A stretch of 64,000 nt of DNA from Ptychodera flava (Eukaryota > Hemichordata > Enteropneusta > Ptychoderidae): the NCBI RefSeq assembly GCF_041260155.1, contig NC_091942.1, positions 1,250,001 through 1,314,000 of the forward strand. Reading direction: 5' to 3'. Shown in pieces: positions 11,005 through 25,109 of this stretch. The notes below the pieces were generated by a model that did not search any database, was not told the origin of the DNA, and was given only the letters and a program-made list of their open reading frames with translations. Positions within the stretch are counted from its first letter, which is position 1, and each line of letters begins with the position of its first letter. The translations under genes were made by a program, and so were the position numbers.

Positions 11005-13245
11005 ATGAACGTTTTACGGAGAGTGTCGCAAAGCCATCTGGTGCGTAACGCTGTATTTGTTGGATGGACGTACGCGACGTCAGAATTCACCCAGCAAACC
11101 ATTCTCGGGGAGAACTATGACGTGACCAAAATGCAACATCTAGCGATATGGGGACTTTGCTTCAACGGGCCCGGGAACTTTGTATGGTACAAATTCCTCG
11201 ATCGCGTTTTCCCTGGAAAAACGCTGAAAATTGCTTTGAAGAAAATGGTGTTAGAAAAGCTAACGATGTCTCCAATCTGGTACGGGGGATTCTTTATAGG
11301 TACGTATGATTTCACACCCGTCATTGTATGCAAATGAATGCTTTGCAGTTTGTGCCCAGCTGTAAACACACTGTCGTTTATTCCATGATCTGTATCTGAT
11401 GGGCAATTATGTTTTATCATTTGACAAATAAAACAACAAGATGAACTGATAACTGCAAAACCGACGACAACGACATACATGCCCAGGCTTTAATCTGGAC
11501 GACCTTCACGTTCGTCTAGCCTATACTTCCTTTCATCATACGGTGTAGCGTTCAATGTTAATGAATGTATGTACCTATTCATCCTGTTTTTTACCTCATT
11601 AATTATTCATTCATGTATTTACTCATATCGTTTGGTTGATAACTCTAATAATTATACAATGTTGTCATCACTGCGCTTTACTGCAAGATCGGATAAGGGT
11701 GCGATGAACTGACTCGTAAATACACGGTTTTACGGAGTATATTAATCACTCCCTATCCGCGATACTCGCATGGAACTTGATCGTAAATCCTTTTTCTCTG
11801 ACCATGGAGCAACCAAAAGTAGCTCCATGCTCTGACATGGCATATATAAGTTTATGAGTGCTTGACAACTTCAATTCGAGGAACGCTCATTGTTAGCGAA
11901 TATTGTTTATAAAAAACGCGGCACACGTGCCAGTGTGCTGAACAAAACACGATCTCAACCAGTGTCAATGACCTTTGATAACCTGGCTGTACCTCTGTAA
12001 TGATGTCCCGTGCGAGTGCCATTTTACAAACACGCCCGGTAAAGCAAACAGCTCGGGGACATTGCTGAAAGTATGGTCCCAATGTGAAATCTCAAGCGAA
12101 CTATTAACAAGGTGTAAATTCTAGGTCACTACATGATGATGCAACGGTCACCACAAAGCTATCAATGTGATAGGACCCTGGGAAGAAAATGATATTTGAC
12201 AGAGGAAAAACGTGGGCGAAAGTTTATTCCACGGACAATGCATATGAAAAACAATTAACGATAGTGATTGTATGCAAATTCAATTTTCATTTAAATCTCC
12301 CGACTAAAATGAAAATGTGTTACTCGATATCACAATGCATGTTTGCAATTTATCCTGTAGTCAAGGCTGCTTGCACGCTGCGTGCGTGGAACTCCGGAAC
12401 CGCGTGTCCTTGACCGAGGCGCTTGTATTTGTTCAAGCAGAGAGGCAGCGCACAGAAGAACCGCCACTGGTTTCGTTCTGAAAAATCAATCGTAATTTAT
12501 CCATACACAACAAGATCTACTTAAATGCCCAATCCTACAACTGTCCTGATGGTTACAGCCGAAACGGAACACTTCCACAATTATATAAACAGTGTCAAAG
12601 TTCATACTAGACTGCCATTTAATACTAAATGCGCTTGTCTCTCCACATACGAGGGACTGTAGACATGCCATGAGTGTTAGCGAATTGTAAACTATTATCG
12701 CAAACCCTAAAACTGCAAATACTCACAAAATACTTCAACGAGAAAATATTGAGAATCTCGGGTCTAACCAGTGACGTTGTACTATTTTTATTTCTCAACT
12801 GCCGAGACCTTGCAATTAAATACACTTTGTTCAGCCGTCTGCTCCCCTTATTCCCCCCTCGTTTTTATCGCAGTCGTCTCCAATTCCTTTTGCAATAAAT
12901 ATCAATAAAGGCAACAATAGATCGAATAAATCGTTATGTAGTCGTAATACGTTGACAATGATTTGATTGTTGGCTAAATGATATTATAACATTATGACGG
13001 CATTTGTCATCGTTAGACACGCGTCTACACGTAAAGAGAAAAAATTAAAAACACCAATACAGTGTTAAGGCTGAAAATAATTAGCTTTTTTAGAAAATTG
13101 CATTGTCGTTCGTTCTGACCTGATCACGTGATGATAATGACGGCTGTGGTATAACGGATCGTTCATTACGTATATGTGGTATGTTTTCTCACGCGAAAAC
13201 AATACGTTGGTTTTAGACTCTGAAATTCAATCATGGCGCGTTCTG

Positions 13246-13303
<58 letters not shown>

Positions 13304-16300
13304 TTGAAACGTGGTCATGTGGAGGGGGTTTTGCAATCGCATTCCGTCGTTGAGATGTAGAACGTCTTTTGAAAAGGCTCCATATTTACGAGCAAAATGA
13401 TCTAAAATGTTTAATCGATAGTATTTTCGAGGTCAGTTAAACCATGGAGAGCTACCACCTTCGTGGTGAAACAAATTTGCTGTCTTCGGATATCATACTG
13501 TCTTCAAGCTTTCGGTACGGCGTTATGTTGTGTAGTGATCTTATTGACAGAACCATGCATGAACATTTGTCATCAGATCTCCACTGTAACATCGTCTGTG
13601 TCAATATATATCATCCTAGACATTAGATTTTCAATGTTGTGTATGTGTACATTACCGTAACTTCTGATATAGTTCCACCGATGTCTATACATTTATGTAT
13701 AGCCATAGACGGTAGAGCGCAAGACTGTCTATAGTCTATCATGTCTATGGTCTATCTGTCTATGGTCTATCTTGTCTATGATCTATCATGTCTATCTCAG
13801 CCACAGAGTATGCCATTGGAAACCGAGGGAGGTCACACGACTACCTTTTTAGGCTTACTCACAGGGCATGCCCCAATGACAGATTCAATTCAAGTTTAAT
13901 ATCACGTTCTGGCTATGTGAATATATTATAAAAGAAAACGGGATTGGCTATGTGAATATATTAAAAGAAAACGGGATTGGAAAAAAAATTCAAAGTTTTC
14001 ATTCTGCAGATTTCTCTTATGTTAACATAGTTCGAGTAGGAACAATTAACATGGCAACAAAAATCATTGTATATAAGTTAACAGAGTGACATACATAACC
14101 GCAAATATGAAACGAAAAAAAATCTAGGCTGAGTTACTTTTCCTTTGAAAATGTAAAGACTAGGAATTATCCTACCTTCTGAATTTAGATTTCATGGTGA
14201 AAACCTTACCCGAAATGTGCGCAAAATATGTTTGCTCTCCCATCTTTGTGTGAATACGTCTTGTCTACTTCGAGCTTCTTTAAGAAAAGGTGTCACGCAA
14301 AGTTAAGTGACCCTCTCAAATCAATAGTCACAGATTTGGGCTAACCGATAAAATATGGCGAAACATAGCGTCCGTGAAAACTTGATAATTAAGACCTGGG
14401 CCGAGGCAGTGAATTCTAAACCAATAACATCGTTTGCAATAGTTTCTCTTGTATCTTTTTTCATTTCATGTGAAAATGGTTTGTTATATGGTGAATATAT
14501 CATTTTTCACTAACGCTGTATAGAGTCTGCACGTATGGGCACTTGACAGAACGCAATATAGCAAGTTTCAATCGATTTCCAACGTGAACTCTGACGTATT
14601 GCGTTCAACCAATTTGCACCAATCACCGACGCAGATGCAAATAAATCGGAATGTAAAACTATATCAAATTTTCATAATAACAAAGTGAAATCACTGACCT
14701 CATCCAAGTCTTACTGTGTTAAAATTATAATTAAAATGTTATACCTTCTAAGCTCCCAAGAATTGTATTTTTTTTTTTCTGTGTGCGATGAAACTCGCTA
14801 ACGATGATTTATATATAGTAGCATTTACCACATTGCATTTTGATAGCATACAACAAGCGCCTGAAACGTAAAAATTAACAAAATGTGACGCATCATTTGC
14901 ATCATTGCCGCTGTCTGTACTTTTTGCTTTGTGATTTTACAGTGCTGTCAATATTAGAAAGGAGGCCGGACATCTTTGCTGAAGCCAAGCAGAAAATAGT
15001 GCCAACCTATATTGCTGGCTGTGCTTTCTGGATACCGGCACAGGTTGGTGGTGGCGTTGTCTTGCCAACGTGACTGTCCTACCTTTGTAGGCTAGCGGTC
15101 ACCGTTATGTGTATACGTAGTAAAGGGATATTTAAGTTAATAGATTTGTCCGCTTGCAAATTTTCGAATCAGTGCCGGAATACAAAGACAGGAGAATGTT
15201 GTACTCGGTGTAGACAATAATAGATAATTGTAGGTTTGTCTATTCCCCTGGCATTCAATATTGGTCAACACACATCAGAATTGAAGAGTTTTGTTCAACA
15301 TAAGAGTTGAGAGAATGTGATTAAAGGGGCATATTTTTTGCGTTGACATCAAATTGTCCATTTATATGTTTGAACTAACCTCATTAAAAGTTTCTAAAAT
15401 TAAATATTTGTGTTCGATGGAAGTTCAATTTTGTGTCTATGTCACCAGGAATATACCCCTTTAACTTCACCATAGAGCATTACTGAACTGTACTGAAGCG
15501 ATGATCGTTTGGTTGATATTTAGCTTCTGTATTTGTCTGATTTGTGACTTCAATCACATTGAAATAATTGCATTCAAATTAAATCCCGTTAAAAAAAACA
15601 GTCACTGTCCTTGGATGCTATTTTGGTTAATTCTTGCAAGGTTTGGCAATGAAGTCAGCCAATTTATTGAATTGCTAGAACAATGCGATGACATCATTTC
15701 CGGTTTGCTGAAATCGTTATAGAGGGCAATACATGTAACATTTGAGAATATTAAAGCCATTGCATTTCTTTCCGAGCTAAATGCAAAGTTACTGTTGACA
15801 ACATTCTTGCCTGGACTAATTTTTGGTCAAAAATGTTTGAAAATACATTAAAAGTTACCACTATGGAAGTCAGTTATCGCCCATTCTTCCAATGGGGCTT
15901 GACTGGATGTATGGAGAAAATGACTAAATTCTCATATTTGTGAATTTCAATCTTTAGAATTTCTCCATTAAACTTTCCACTTGATGAAACTAAAACTATC
16001 AAAATAGCGTCCAAAGATGCTGACTTTTGTCCTTAAAAACATGTAAAATGTCACGAAAATCAAATCATTAGGATGGGAGGGGGCAAGAACTTTGTTCTCG
16101 TAGTATTAATTCATTCATGTGTAATTTACGTGCAAATGTCGATGTAACCTTTTTGCTTGAAATCATTGCTGCTTGTTTTCACTTTTGTAGAGAGTTACGT
16201 CAACTTTCCAAAAGTACCTACGCGATCATTTCAACACGATTATACACATAATGGGCTCATACCTTGTCATCTGTAGCGGGATTAATCAGTGAAAAAGGCG

Positions 16301-17283
16301 AAATCCTTTAAAAGAACCTGGCAGGTTTTAACGACAAACTTAGGCATAGATAGTTGTCATAGATATCGACAGATAATCTTGGCTAATAACAATGACGCAG
16401 TGTCAGACTGGTTTTACGATGTAGTATATTATCATTGAAAGGTATACACCGAATGAATGTGACACGGGGATCATTGAAGATTCTCCATTTCCTGTCTGAT
16501 CTAACTTACGTCTTTCCATTTTTCTCTGCAGACTATCAACTTTATGTTTGTACCAAATGTATATAGAGTTGTGTATGTAGGAACTGCCGCCTTCATCTGG
16601 GCCAACTTCCTGTGCTTTATGAAGAGACAGGTATGTTGTTGATGCAGGAAGACTTCCTTTCAAGATTGAGTGCTTCACGACCGTCAACTTTGTATGACAG
16701 TGGCTAGGAGAAGAATTCAAGATTGGCTTAGTTGCAGTTTTAATAGCATGCGACAAACGCGAGTGCATGGAAATTCAAACGCCAGGCAGATTTATCTGCC
16801 GAGAACGAGGACGATGTAACCTCACACTCTATCCTGCCAAGTTTGCTTGTAACCATCTGGTCAAGTTCTTGATTAAAACCATAGACCCTACAAACGGAAT
16901 AGGGTCTATGTTAAAACCAATGAGGCATAACGTGCCCCATAAAAATATGTTGCATTTCAACAAGGACTTTAAAATTTTAACCCCCCCCCCCCGGGAAACA
17001 AAGATGACTGTTACTGACTAAACCCGCTATAAAATGCCAAGTACATGATTGTGCACGTGTGTGAAAATACGCTTAGGTTTTGGCTCAATACCGCATTTTA
17101 CTGATTGTATATGGGAAAAGGGACAGGTCTGCATGGCAGGATGAAGATTAATTGGTAGATCGGACAAGACTGACTCAGAGTGAATGTTGGTTTTAAATAC
17201 GAATTAGTGTTTTCTTTGTTTTTTTTTCTCTACAGGACGAGGTCCCCTTAAGGCCACAAACAGTTGCTTACAGCTCGGAATAA
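11005..17283 (+). CDS. MPV17L: Mpv17-like protein, tandem copy A (4 exons)
   Basis: Member of the Mpv17/PMP22 family of small four-helix membrane proteins of mitochondria and peroxisomes, linked to reactive-oxygen handling. Exons: 11005-11299, 14943-15043, 16532-16630, 17236-17283, giving 180 aa, normal for the family. Phases agree at every junction. Signatures: GNFVWYKFLDRVFPG (family GN.xxWYxxLD), ERRPDIFAEAKQK, then the C-terminal block INFMFVPNVYRVVYVG and AAFIWANFLCF. That last block resembles MPV17L more than MPV17 or PXMP2. The start ATG at 11005 has A at -3, and an in-frame TTG just upstream is not needed. The last exon adds a polar tail (DEVPLRPQTVAYSSE) absent from copy B. Subcellular site is not readable from sequence alone. 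Confidence 0.93.
11300..14942. other. MPV17L copy A intron 1
   Basis: Holds a (GA)n run at 13,249-13,299, TCTATC-rich simple sequence at 13,680-13,800 and a tandem duplication of about 37 bp at 13,910-13,980. No exon was recognised. Confidence 0.5.
15321..15464. mobile_element. 144-bp MITE with TTAAAGGGG ends
   Basis: Begins TTAAAGGGGCATATT and ends with the inverse of TTAAAGGGGTATATT: a 15-bp TIR with one mismatch. The outer TTAA may be a target duplication, as in piggyBac or Kolobok type elements. Lies in MPV17L copy A intron 2. Confidence 0.65.
16880..16910. mobile_element. Micro-palindrome insertion 4 (31 bp, 7-bp TSD)
   Basis: Arms CATAGACCCTA and TAGGGTCTATG (11 bp, exact) flank a 9-bp spacer. 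TTAAAAC stands on both sides (16873-16879 and 16911-16917). Lies in MPV17L copy A intron 3. Confidence 0.7.
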
Positions 17284-19959
17284 GTGGATATAACATTACT
17301 GCACGCAGAAGAAATTGAGATTAGACATCGGTTGGATAGCTCAGTCTGTGACGCTCTGTGTGGATCTAAAAGGAAACAAATCAGCACACTTTCCAGCCAG
17401 TACGCACCACTGAATGTGGTGTCTTATAAAACATTCTACTAATGCCTTGTTACAGCCCACGGTCGGACTGTGTGTAGGGAGCTGAATTAGCAACGTGCAC
17501 GGATTTACACTCCAGTATTAGTAAACCGGGATGTGGCCAAGCGGAACAAACGCGAAATAACGCTCACGTTTTCATATCTCGTACTCGAGAGAAAATCGCG
17601 TAAACACTCCCACTCACACAATCATAAAATTAAAAGTTTGGAAAAAAACAACAAAATAACAAAAACGACGTATTGTCTTAATATACCTATCATTTTCGTA
17701 GCTAGGACATATAAAAAAACACTGATTTTAAAAACTCTCAGTGGGTCAGTCCGTGATGTCATCGTCATTTTCTCTGTTTTATTGTGATGCCTTTGAGTTT
17801 TTAGCCGGTCGAAATTTTTGTCTCGACCATTCCTGAAGAACAGTCTACATAAACGACCCTTCTTTATAATTCTGTATTATATTACTCACATTACCAATGT
17901 ATTCTACACTCTGCCTGACCAAATGCTGCTTGTAAGAGAATTTCTGCTTGCGTCATTCAAAAAATATTTGAGAATTACTGTAAAATGTGTGTTGATTGTA
18001 CTTTAGGCGTACTTTAGCTCTGCTGAAACTCGTTTCTCAGTTATTCGGAACCCTTCCTTTCCTGTGATGTGTAGCTTGTGCATATTTAATCGGCAATTAA
18101 TGCGGGCGTAGTATATCCACTTCAAAGATTTCAAGTGATGATAGAGCTCCTGGAAAACATGATTAATGTAGTCAAGGTGATTTGTAGGTTTGTACCAAGG
18201 GGCACAATACACGTTAGGCATCTCATGGCGAAGCGCCCAATCTGGGGCGTACATACATGCGTATCGAGCGCGAGCGGAAGCGTCTCTATGAGGGAGTTAA
18301 TGTCGTATACTAGTATATATTGCAATATTTCGCGAGAAAAAGTTGTTTTTAGATTCTCGCAAGGCATAAGCCATGTAATTCTAAGTCGATTGATGTTTCC
18401 TTAAAAGCTTCACCGGTGTTTACTTTGTGTAAACTCGAACGTTGATCATGCGCAATGAGTTGCCATCTGTGTTCTTGACGTGTCTCAACAGATGGGTCTA
18501 AAGAAATACGTTTGGTCCAAAGCATAAAGGGAGCAAGGTTTATGCATGAATCAAGTTATACAATGCTTGTGTAGATTAGACTTTAATATGCAACAGAGAC
18601 GCCTTTGCTCGTATTTTTCTTTAGAGCGTCATCGTAAAGTTTGATCCAGGAAGCGTGTGTGGTTTGCTATAATTTATTTTACTGTTTGAGACTTGACAAC
18701 ACTGGCAGACGAACTATTTAGATGCCAGAATACACACAACATTGGATATATGAAATTGATTGGAAGAAAATTATGGCATAGTTGATTAATTTTTGCCAAA
18801 ATCGCGCTCAGCTGATCACTGAAATGAATACTTTTCCCTCCGTGAAACCCATAAATACATGAATATATAACGGTGATTGCCGAGAACTGATTACAATGTA
18901 ATCACTGCCATGCATAGATCATGATGTTAGCTGTGACGGATTTTAGAAACCATATTTCATGAACTGGTCCATGCAGGTGATATTTTTTAAATAAAAATTT
19001 CAAATGTACTATTAATCAAAGAATCTCACGTAGCGTATTGTTCATAATTTTCCGAGGTCTCCATCTCAGTCTGTTGTGTTTCTTTCATTTCTTGTATTTT
19101 TTGGTGTGAAAATGTGCGACTTTTGACACAGATTTCTTTTCCATGTTTCGTTCAAGTGCCAATAAAGTATCTATGATCTACTGTATTCTGATGTCATCCG
19201 CTCATCAATTTTTACTTCGACGGTGGTATTTTACAACATTATTCACTAGTTCGTACGATACAAAATGTTTTTTTTTCCGGAAAATTCGTTGCAGTACTGT
19301 CACGCTCGTAGTTAGGGGAATTACGAGTTGAGGTACCAGTCTGGATCGTAATGCTTTCAGTAACTGAAGCTGACACACCAAGATGTAGATTGTAAACACA
19401 ACCTTGTACTTTATTGCAAGATGGCGACCGTGTCGTTCACTGTCAACGAACGGTCTGATCTCAAGTCTTCCTAGTCTAAGCTCTCTACAAAGTTAAATAC
19501 ATCTTCAAACTTACATAATTACAAAAGTTATCACGTGGTAATTTTCCCGCCAGTGTTTGATTGTTTCTTAAGATTAAATAAGATCACACCATGGAACATC
19601 CCATTCTCGATTGTTCTCATTGAAATCTTAACCAATAATTAATTAAACTATCAACTATCTCTTATCTGCTTCTCGTACGATCTGAGTCAATGACCTTCAT
19701 ACGCCTTGGCCACGCGAGGGACGCTTCGAGATAAAATCTCTACAGGGAGGGGCGTTACAGTACTCTGGTTTTGGAATTTATTTTCTACTGAAAGACTGTC
19801 CGTGTAAAATCCAAGTATTGCAAACTCATACTGCTATGTCTGATTCGGAGAACAAAAAAAACGAAACGAAACGAAAGCGATGTCACAGACCCTGAAACTG
19901 AATGTCTTTCATTCAACTTGTCTACCGCTAATTCCCCAAATAGATCCATTATCTGTCTG

Positions 19960-19960
<1 letters not shown>
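17284..19960. other. Intergenic, no recognised gene
   Basis: Follows the MPV17L copy A stop and presumably begins with its 3' UTR. Short ORFs here have no family signature or splice context. No clear TIR element was seen. Confidence 0.4.
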
Positions 19961-19963
<3 letters not shown>

Positions 19964-20017
<54 letters not shown>

Positions 20018-20155
20018 CATCCATCCACCCATCTATCTATACATCTATCTATACATCTATCTATACATCTATCTATTATCCGTCTATCTATCTATCTATC
20101 TATCGATTATCTATCTATCTATATATCTATTATCTATCCATCTACATATCTATCC

Positions 20156-20235
<80 letters not shown>

Positions 20236-20245
20236 CTATCTTCTA
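19964..20245. repeat. (TATC)n microsatellite, interrupted
   Basis: About 280 bp of TATC/TCTA units with CCATCTAC-type interruptions. It gives long artefactual ORFs. Confidence 0.95.
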
Positions 20246-20282
20246 TCTACTATGTCTGTACATACCCTCCCTCCCTCCCTCA

Positions 20283-20388
<106 letters not shown>

Positions 20389-20489
20389 GTCTGTTTTCTT
20401 TTACATAACGATGTAGCTCAAATGCTTATTCACAAAAATATCCTGATATACGCATCATATGCATAATACCCTCATACACATATAGGCGT

Positions 20490-20535
20490 GCATACATACA
20501 TACATACATACATACATACATACATACATACATAC
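20490..20535. repeat. (CATA)n microsatellite
   Basis: About 11 tandem CATA units. Confidence 0.9.
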
Positions 20536-21132
20536 GGTTGATCTTTTAGCCACAAGTATAATCAGTAACGCTTTTTCCGTTCGTGTCTCGATAACATTAC
20601 ATGTGTCAGTGACGGTGTAAGCTTATTCCTGTTTGCTGTCAAGGCACGAAACTGATGAGTCATCCTGCTTCCTTGTGACATTCAACCGTCCAATCAGCAA
20701 TGCTAGTCACAGACAGGTGTACAGACTGAGAGATTCCTTCCATGATATATATCTTAATTACTACAGGTTATTGAACCTCAATCAGATGGGCTCGATGTTA
20801 GTACTAGTTGGATTGTGTATCGTCCGAGTTGACAACAGAAATATGCCACGTGACCTGCGACATGTCCATGTCCGTACAAATGAAGTTGAATTACAGTTCG
20901 ATTTTTAGGGGATGCCGACAGTGTCTCATACCACCACGAGTATTGATTTTGACTTGTTGTAGGTCGTTTTCGGGTGAATTGTTTGAGTTCATAAAAACTA
21001 CCGGAGGACAATAACATTTCAAACTTGATCAAATATTAAACTTCAAGTTCAAAGGTCACTCTACCAATGGAACGTCAGTCCGGAGCTTCTGTATCAGCTC
21101 ATGCAGACCTGACACGTGTGAGATCTGCGAGG

Positions 21133-22828
21133 TAAGGGGAGAACCATTTGATTTGGGGGGGGGTATGGAGGAAGAGGGTAGGGAGCAAATTTTTTTTCCT
21201 GTCAGAGTGACAGCAATTTTTTTTTCTACTGTCAGACCTGCATCAATTTTTTTTTCCAAATGGAGTAGCAGTGCAAATTTTTTTTTTATTGGTCATCAAG
21301 TTTGTAATGCGTTGTATATAAGGGAGCCGTCATTATTTACGGCCTGAAACTCCGAAATTTCGAGTGACCCCCGCCCTTCGCCAACCATGATGAATTTGAG
21401 TAACCTCCCTCTCTAACTCTGAAATTTTGACCGATCCCCCACTTAGAAAAGTTAAATACCAATACATGTAATTGTAAAATTCACAAAATACAGCAACAGT
21501 AAAGACCTATCAAATCCTGATGTACCCTGCTAGACTATCATCAGTTATCTCATGATGGTTCAACAAAGGTGAACACATCAAAATGAAATTCAAAGTCACA
21601 ATAAAATAAAGATATAAAAGATCACGCAGTATCTAATCATATAGTATATTGTTTAATTTGGATGGATATTATGACAGGGTTTTCACTAGGATATCTGACC
21701 GGGCAGAATTTGAAAGTACAGGGGGAGAACATGAGAGAGGCTTAGGGGGAAAGTGTCACAGGGGCTTTCCCCTATCTTGCATGGAAATGTTTAAGATATT
21801 GATGTGTGCAATGGTGCAGTCTGGTGCAATCTGAGAGTTTTTTTAATTTGTTTACTAAGTGAAACTGTTAGAATACCCTAAGGGGGAGAGCACGAGAGGG
21901 GGTTCCCCCTCTCGTATTGGAAATTTTGAGAAATTGATGTGTTAATGGTGCAATCTGAGAGGAGTTTCAGTTTATTTTGCACTCGGTAAAACTGTTTGAA
22001 AATGACATTGAACACTGATATTTTTTACATTTTTTGCATGATCAGTTTTTGAGTCACAATATTCAACAACCAAACAATGACAATACAATTTGTGAAAAAC
22101 AGTTCTGTTTGCCAGAGACTGAAGACAAATGAATATACAGGAACGTAAAATCTGTGACCTTCTTGTGTCATTTCTCCAGCTGCCAGCTTCTAATGAAAAA
22201 GCCTGAATATGGTATGTTTGCGATCCGGTGTTTGTGGTCAGAAAAACAAGGCTCACACATTGTATTTCATTATATTTGTTGTTCCTCAATTTTTCATTGT
22301 CAAGGTACATCTTTCTAACAAATTTATATCAAGAAAATAATATATTGGTTTAATACTAGTTTATTGACTCCTGTCTTGTGTTTTAAATTTTCACAATTTA
22401 CAGAAAGTCAAATAGTCCCCTTTAGATAGTGCCTATGCCATTGAGATATTGCAACAGAAATCCTGAAATATGATTTCTTGGGTCAGAAAAGGGAAGGAAA
22501 ACATTGAGTGTACTGAGGTGTAAAGTAGACCTATGTAGTGCATGCTTATATCATAAGTGCTGGGAAAGAAACATAAGAATTGCTTGTGGTAAAACATTTG
22601 CGCCGCCTATGGCGGCGCGCCGGCAAAGAATACATGAGAATAAGTTTCCAAATTTTGCTTATTTCTGGTGCATTGTGACAATTTTTTTTTCTCTTCTGTC
22701 TGTTATGACAATTTTTTTTCTCAGGCCATGACAGGATCAATTTTTTTTTCTTCTCTCTCACCTGGTGACAAATTTTTTTTTCTCAAATCCTCCATACCCC
22801 CCCCCAGAAATCAAATGGTTCTCCCTAA
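21133..22828. mobile_element. 1.7-kb G-tract TIR element upstream of MPV17L copy B
   Basis: Left end TAAGGGGAGAACCATTTGAT followed by a G run and TATGGAGGA. The right end is its inverse (TTAGGGAGAACCATTTGATT from the other strand). The TIR is about 40 bp. Subterminal zones hold repeated ATTTTTTTTTC-type strings at both ends. No transposase ORF. Its right end is about 100 bp from the copy B start codon. Confidence 0.8.
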
Positions 22829-22936
22829 GGTCATGGCATACACGACGACTTAACTGACTACCCAGAGATTTCTTTGCGAAAAGCGACGCACGGGAACACA
22901 GATACGATTCTAATGATTGTATAAATCAACGTTACA

Positions 22937-25108
22937 ATGAAGGTTATACGGAGAATATGGCAAAGTCACTTGGTACGGAACGCTGTCTTTGTTGGATGGA
23001 CGTACGCGACGTCAGAATTCGCCCAGCAAACCATTCTCGGGGAGAACTATGACGTCACCAAAATGCAGAATTCGGCGATATGGGGACTATGCATTTATGG
23101 ACCTGGCAATTACATCTGGTACAAATTTCTAGATCGCTTTATGCCTGGAAAATCGTTGCAGGTCGCCTTGAAGAAAGTTGTGCTTGAAAAGTTGACAGTG
23201 TCGCCAACTTGGTGCGCTGGGTTTTATATCGGTAAGTTCCGTTGTATCGTCTTATCGGGGTATTCTCGCGTCAGATCTCGAGATGATGTTTGTAAGGTAG
23301 GGCGGGCTGCTTTACATCTAGGGGGGGAATAGGGGCTTGGAAGATTTACGGATTTACTGTCCCTGGTTGTTTTACAGGCTAGCGATATGTATATGCCTGA
23401 TCTAAACATTTCTATCAGTGACGTATGTTGAAAAGTCATCTATGCAATATAAGGGAGCATTCGTTTTTTACAGGGAGGGGGTCGGTAGAAATCAGGGGGG
23501 TTGACTTTTACGAAACCACTTTTAAGGGGGGATCAAATTTTACAATCAATGATTGCAAGGAGGGCAAATTTTACAAAGGTTTGTAAGGAGTTATGGAAAA
23601 AAAATTGACTTTGGAATTTCACCGAAATGTTGGTTGGTCCTCCATACATAATCTATGAGTAGTCTAAGAGAAGCTATGAATAATTTCTTTTTAAATACAA
23701 AACTAGCTAAATCTGTGTATTTATGTACTCTTGATTATTGATATTAGTGTACTTGATTAGACTAGGGCGATTACAAGTTTCTGTGTGTGCAAGAAATTTG
23801 ATTTTGGAATTTCACCAAAAATGTTGATTTTCTATACATTGTGGTATGTGAGGAAACTTTGAATATGTTTTTACAATACAAAACTAGCTATTAAAATCAG
23901 TGCTTTAAAAAAGGTTGACAATTGATATAAATGTACGTGACAAGAATATTATATTTGAAAGAGCAGATCTGAAAAACCCGTATGATATTGGAATATCACC
24001 CAGTGGTTATTTGTGAAGTTCAAAAAGGATTCTTTGAAAGTTCAAAAGTCAAATGGGAAATTATTATCCAATTAAGATATTATTGATACGGACTATGATA
24101 TCTGGGGGACGCTGTTTTTTGTGCATGAAAATTCAAGGGATGGGTAACTCTTTTTCTTGCAAACACTTTTGAAGGGCCTAATTTTTAAGCCTAGGGTCAT
24201 AGGATGCGAAGGGTTAATGAATCAAATCTGATGATTTTTTTTTTGGGGGGGGGGTCCCATTTTACAACTGATGAATTGGGGGCGGGGTGAAATTTTAGAA
24301 ATTTGATGAGGAGGAGTTGGTCGCTTTTTACATTTCATTTGTCGCGACGCTCAAATTCCACCGTCCCCCCACCCCCGTAAAAAACGAATGCTCCCTAACA
24401 TACGGGTAATCGCCTCTCACTTTTTCATACAGTGCAATCCATTTTAGAAAGGAGGCCGGATATCTTTGCGGAAGCGAAGCAGAAAATGGTTCCGACCTAT
24501 TTTGTCGGCTGTGCATTCTGGATACCAGCACAGGTTGGTATCTTTGCGATATTCTCTGTCATTCTATACGACACCTATACACTTTCAAACCAAATTACTT
24601 TAACCCTTACTAAATAAATTTTCTTATTAAATCATACGTTTGTTCGATACCTCGGTATGTTTGACAAGTTCTTTCTATTTAGCATGCCCCTGCCATGCCC
24701 CTGCTCTCTACACTTTCCCGTCTGGGGAGCGCAGAGAGCGTCCTCGAGCGACAGATCCATACAAAATGTTACACTTATCGAATTCACGTTCAACAGTTCG
24801 TCATTCGTCTAAAAGGCTGTTCTTGTCGTGAATAGCTTCAATCCATAAACGTCAAAGGGAACAAATTGCATACTCTTGACACTAAGATAAAAACTTTTGT
24901 AGAAATTTCAGTATGTTACACTAACCATACGAACCTTTTCTCAACTCTTTTTCTACAGACAATAAACTTTCTATTCGTACCTCATGTCTATAGACTTGTG
25001 TATTTAGGAACTGCAGCTTTCCTCTGGGCAAACTTTCTTTGCTTTATGAGAAGACAGGTAATTGTAATAGACAAATCATACGATGATACTAACCCTAAGA
25101 TGAAATAA
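22937..25108 (+). CDS. MPV17L: Mpv17-like protein, tandem copy B
   Basis: Tandem paralogue of copy A. Exons 22937-23231, 24433-24533 and 24959-25057 match the first three exons of copy A in length (295, 101, 99 nt) and phase. Signatures: GNYIWYKFLDRFMPG, ERRPDIFAEAKQK, INFLFVPHVYRLVYLG and AAFLWANFLCF. I could not find a homologue of copy A's fourth exon. Reading on from exon 3 gives 16 more codons (VIVIDKSYDDTNPKMK) and a stop at 25106-25108 inside an AATAAA, so the gene may end there; a missed distal exon is the alternative. Exons 1-3 are secure; the 3' end is uncertain. A large TIR element ends about 100 bp upstream of the ATG and another sits in intron 1. Confidence 0.9.
23451..24397. mobile_element. 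0.95-kb G-tract TIR element in MPV17L copy B intron 1
   Basis: Left end AGGGAGCATTCGTTTTTTAC, right end GTAAAAAACGAATGCTCCCT: 20 bp of exact inverted repeat, then G-rich (left) and C-rich (right) subterminal tracts. No coding capacity. Confidence 0.85.
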
Positions 25109-25109
25109 A
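25104..25109 (+). terminator. AATAAA overlapping the predicted stop of MPV17L copy B
   Basis: The TAA at 25106-25108 lies inside this AATAAA. If used, the 3' UTR would be very short. Confidence 0.35.
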
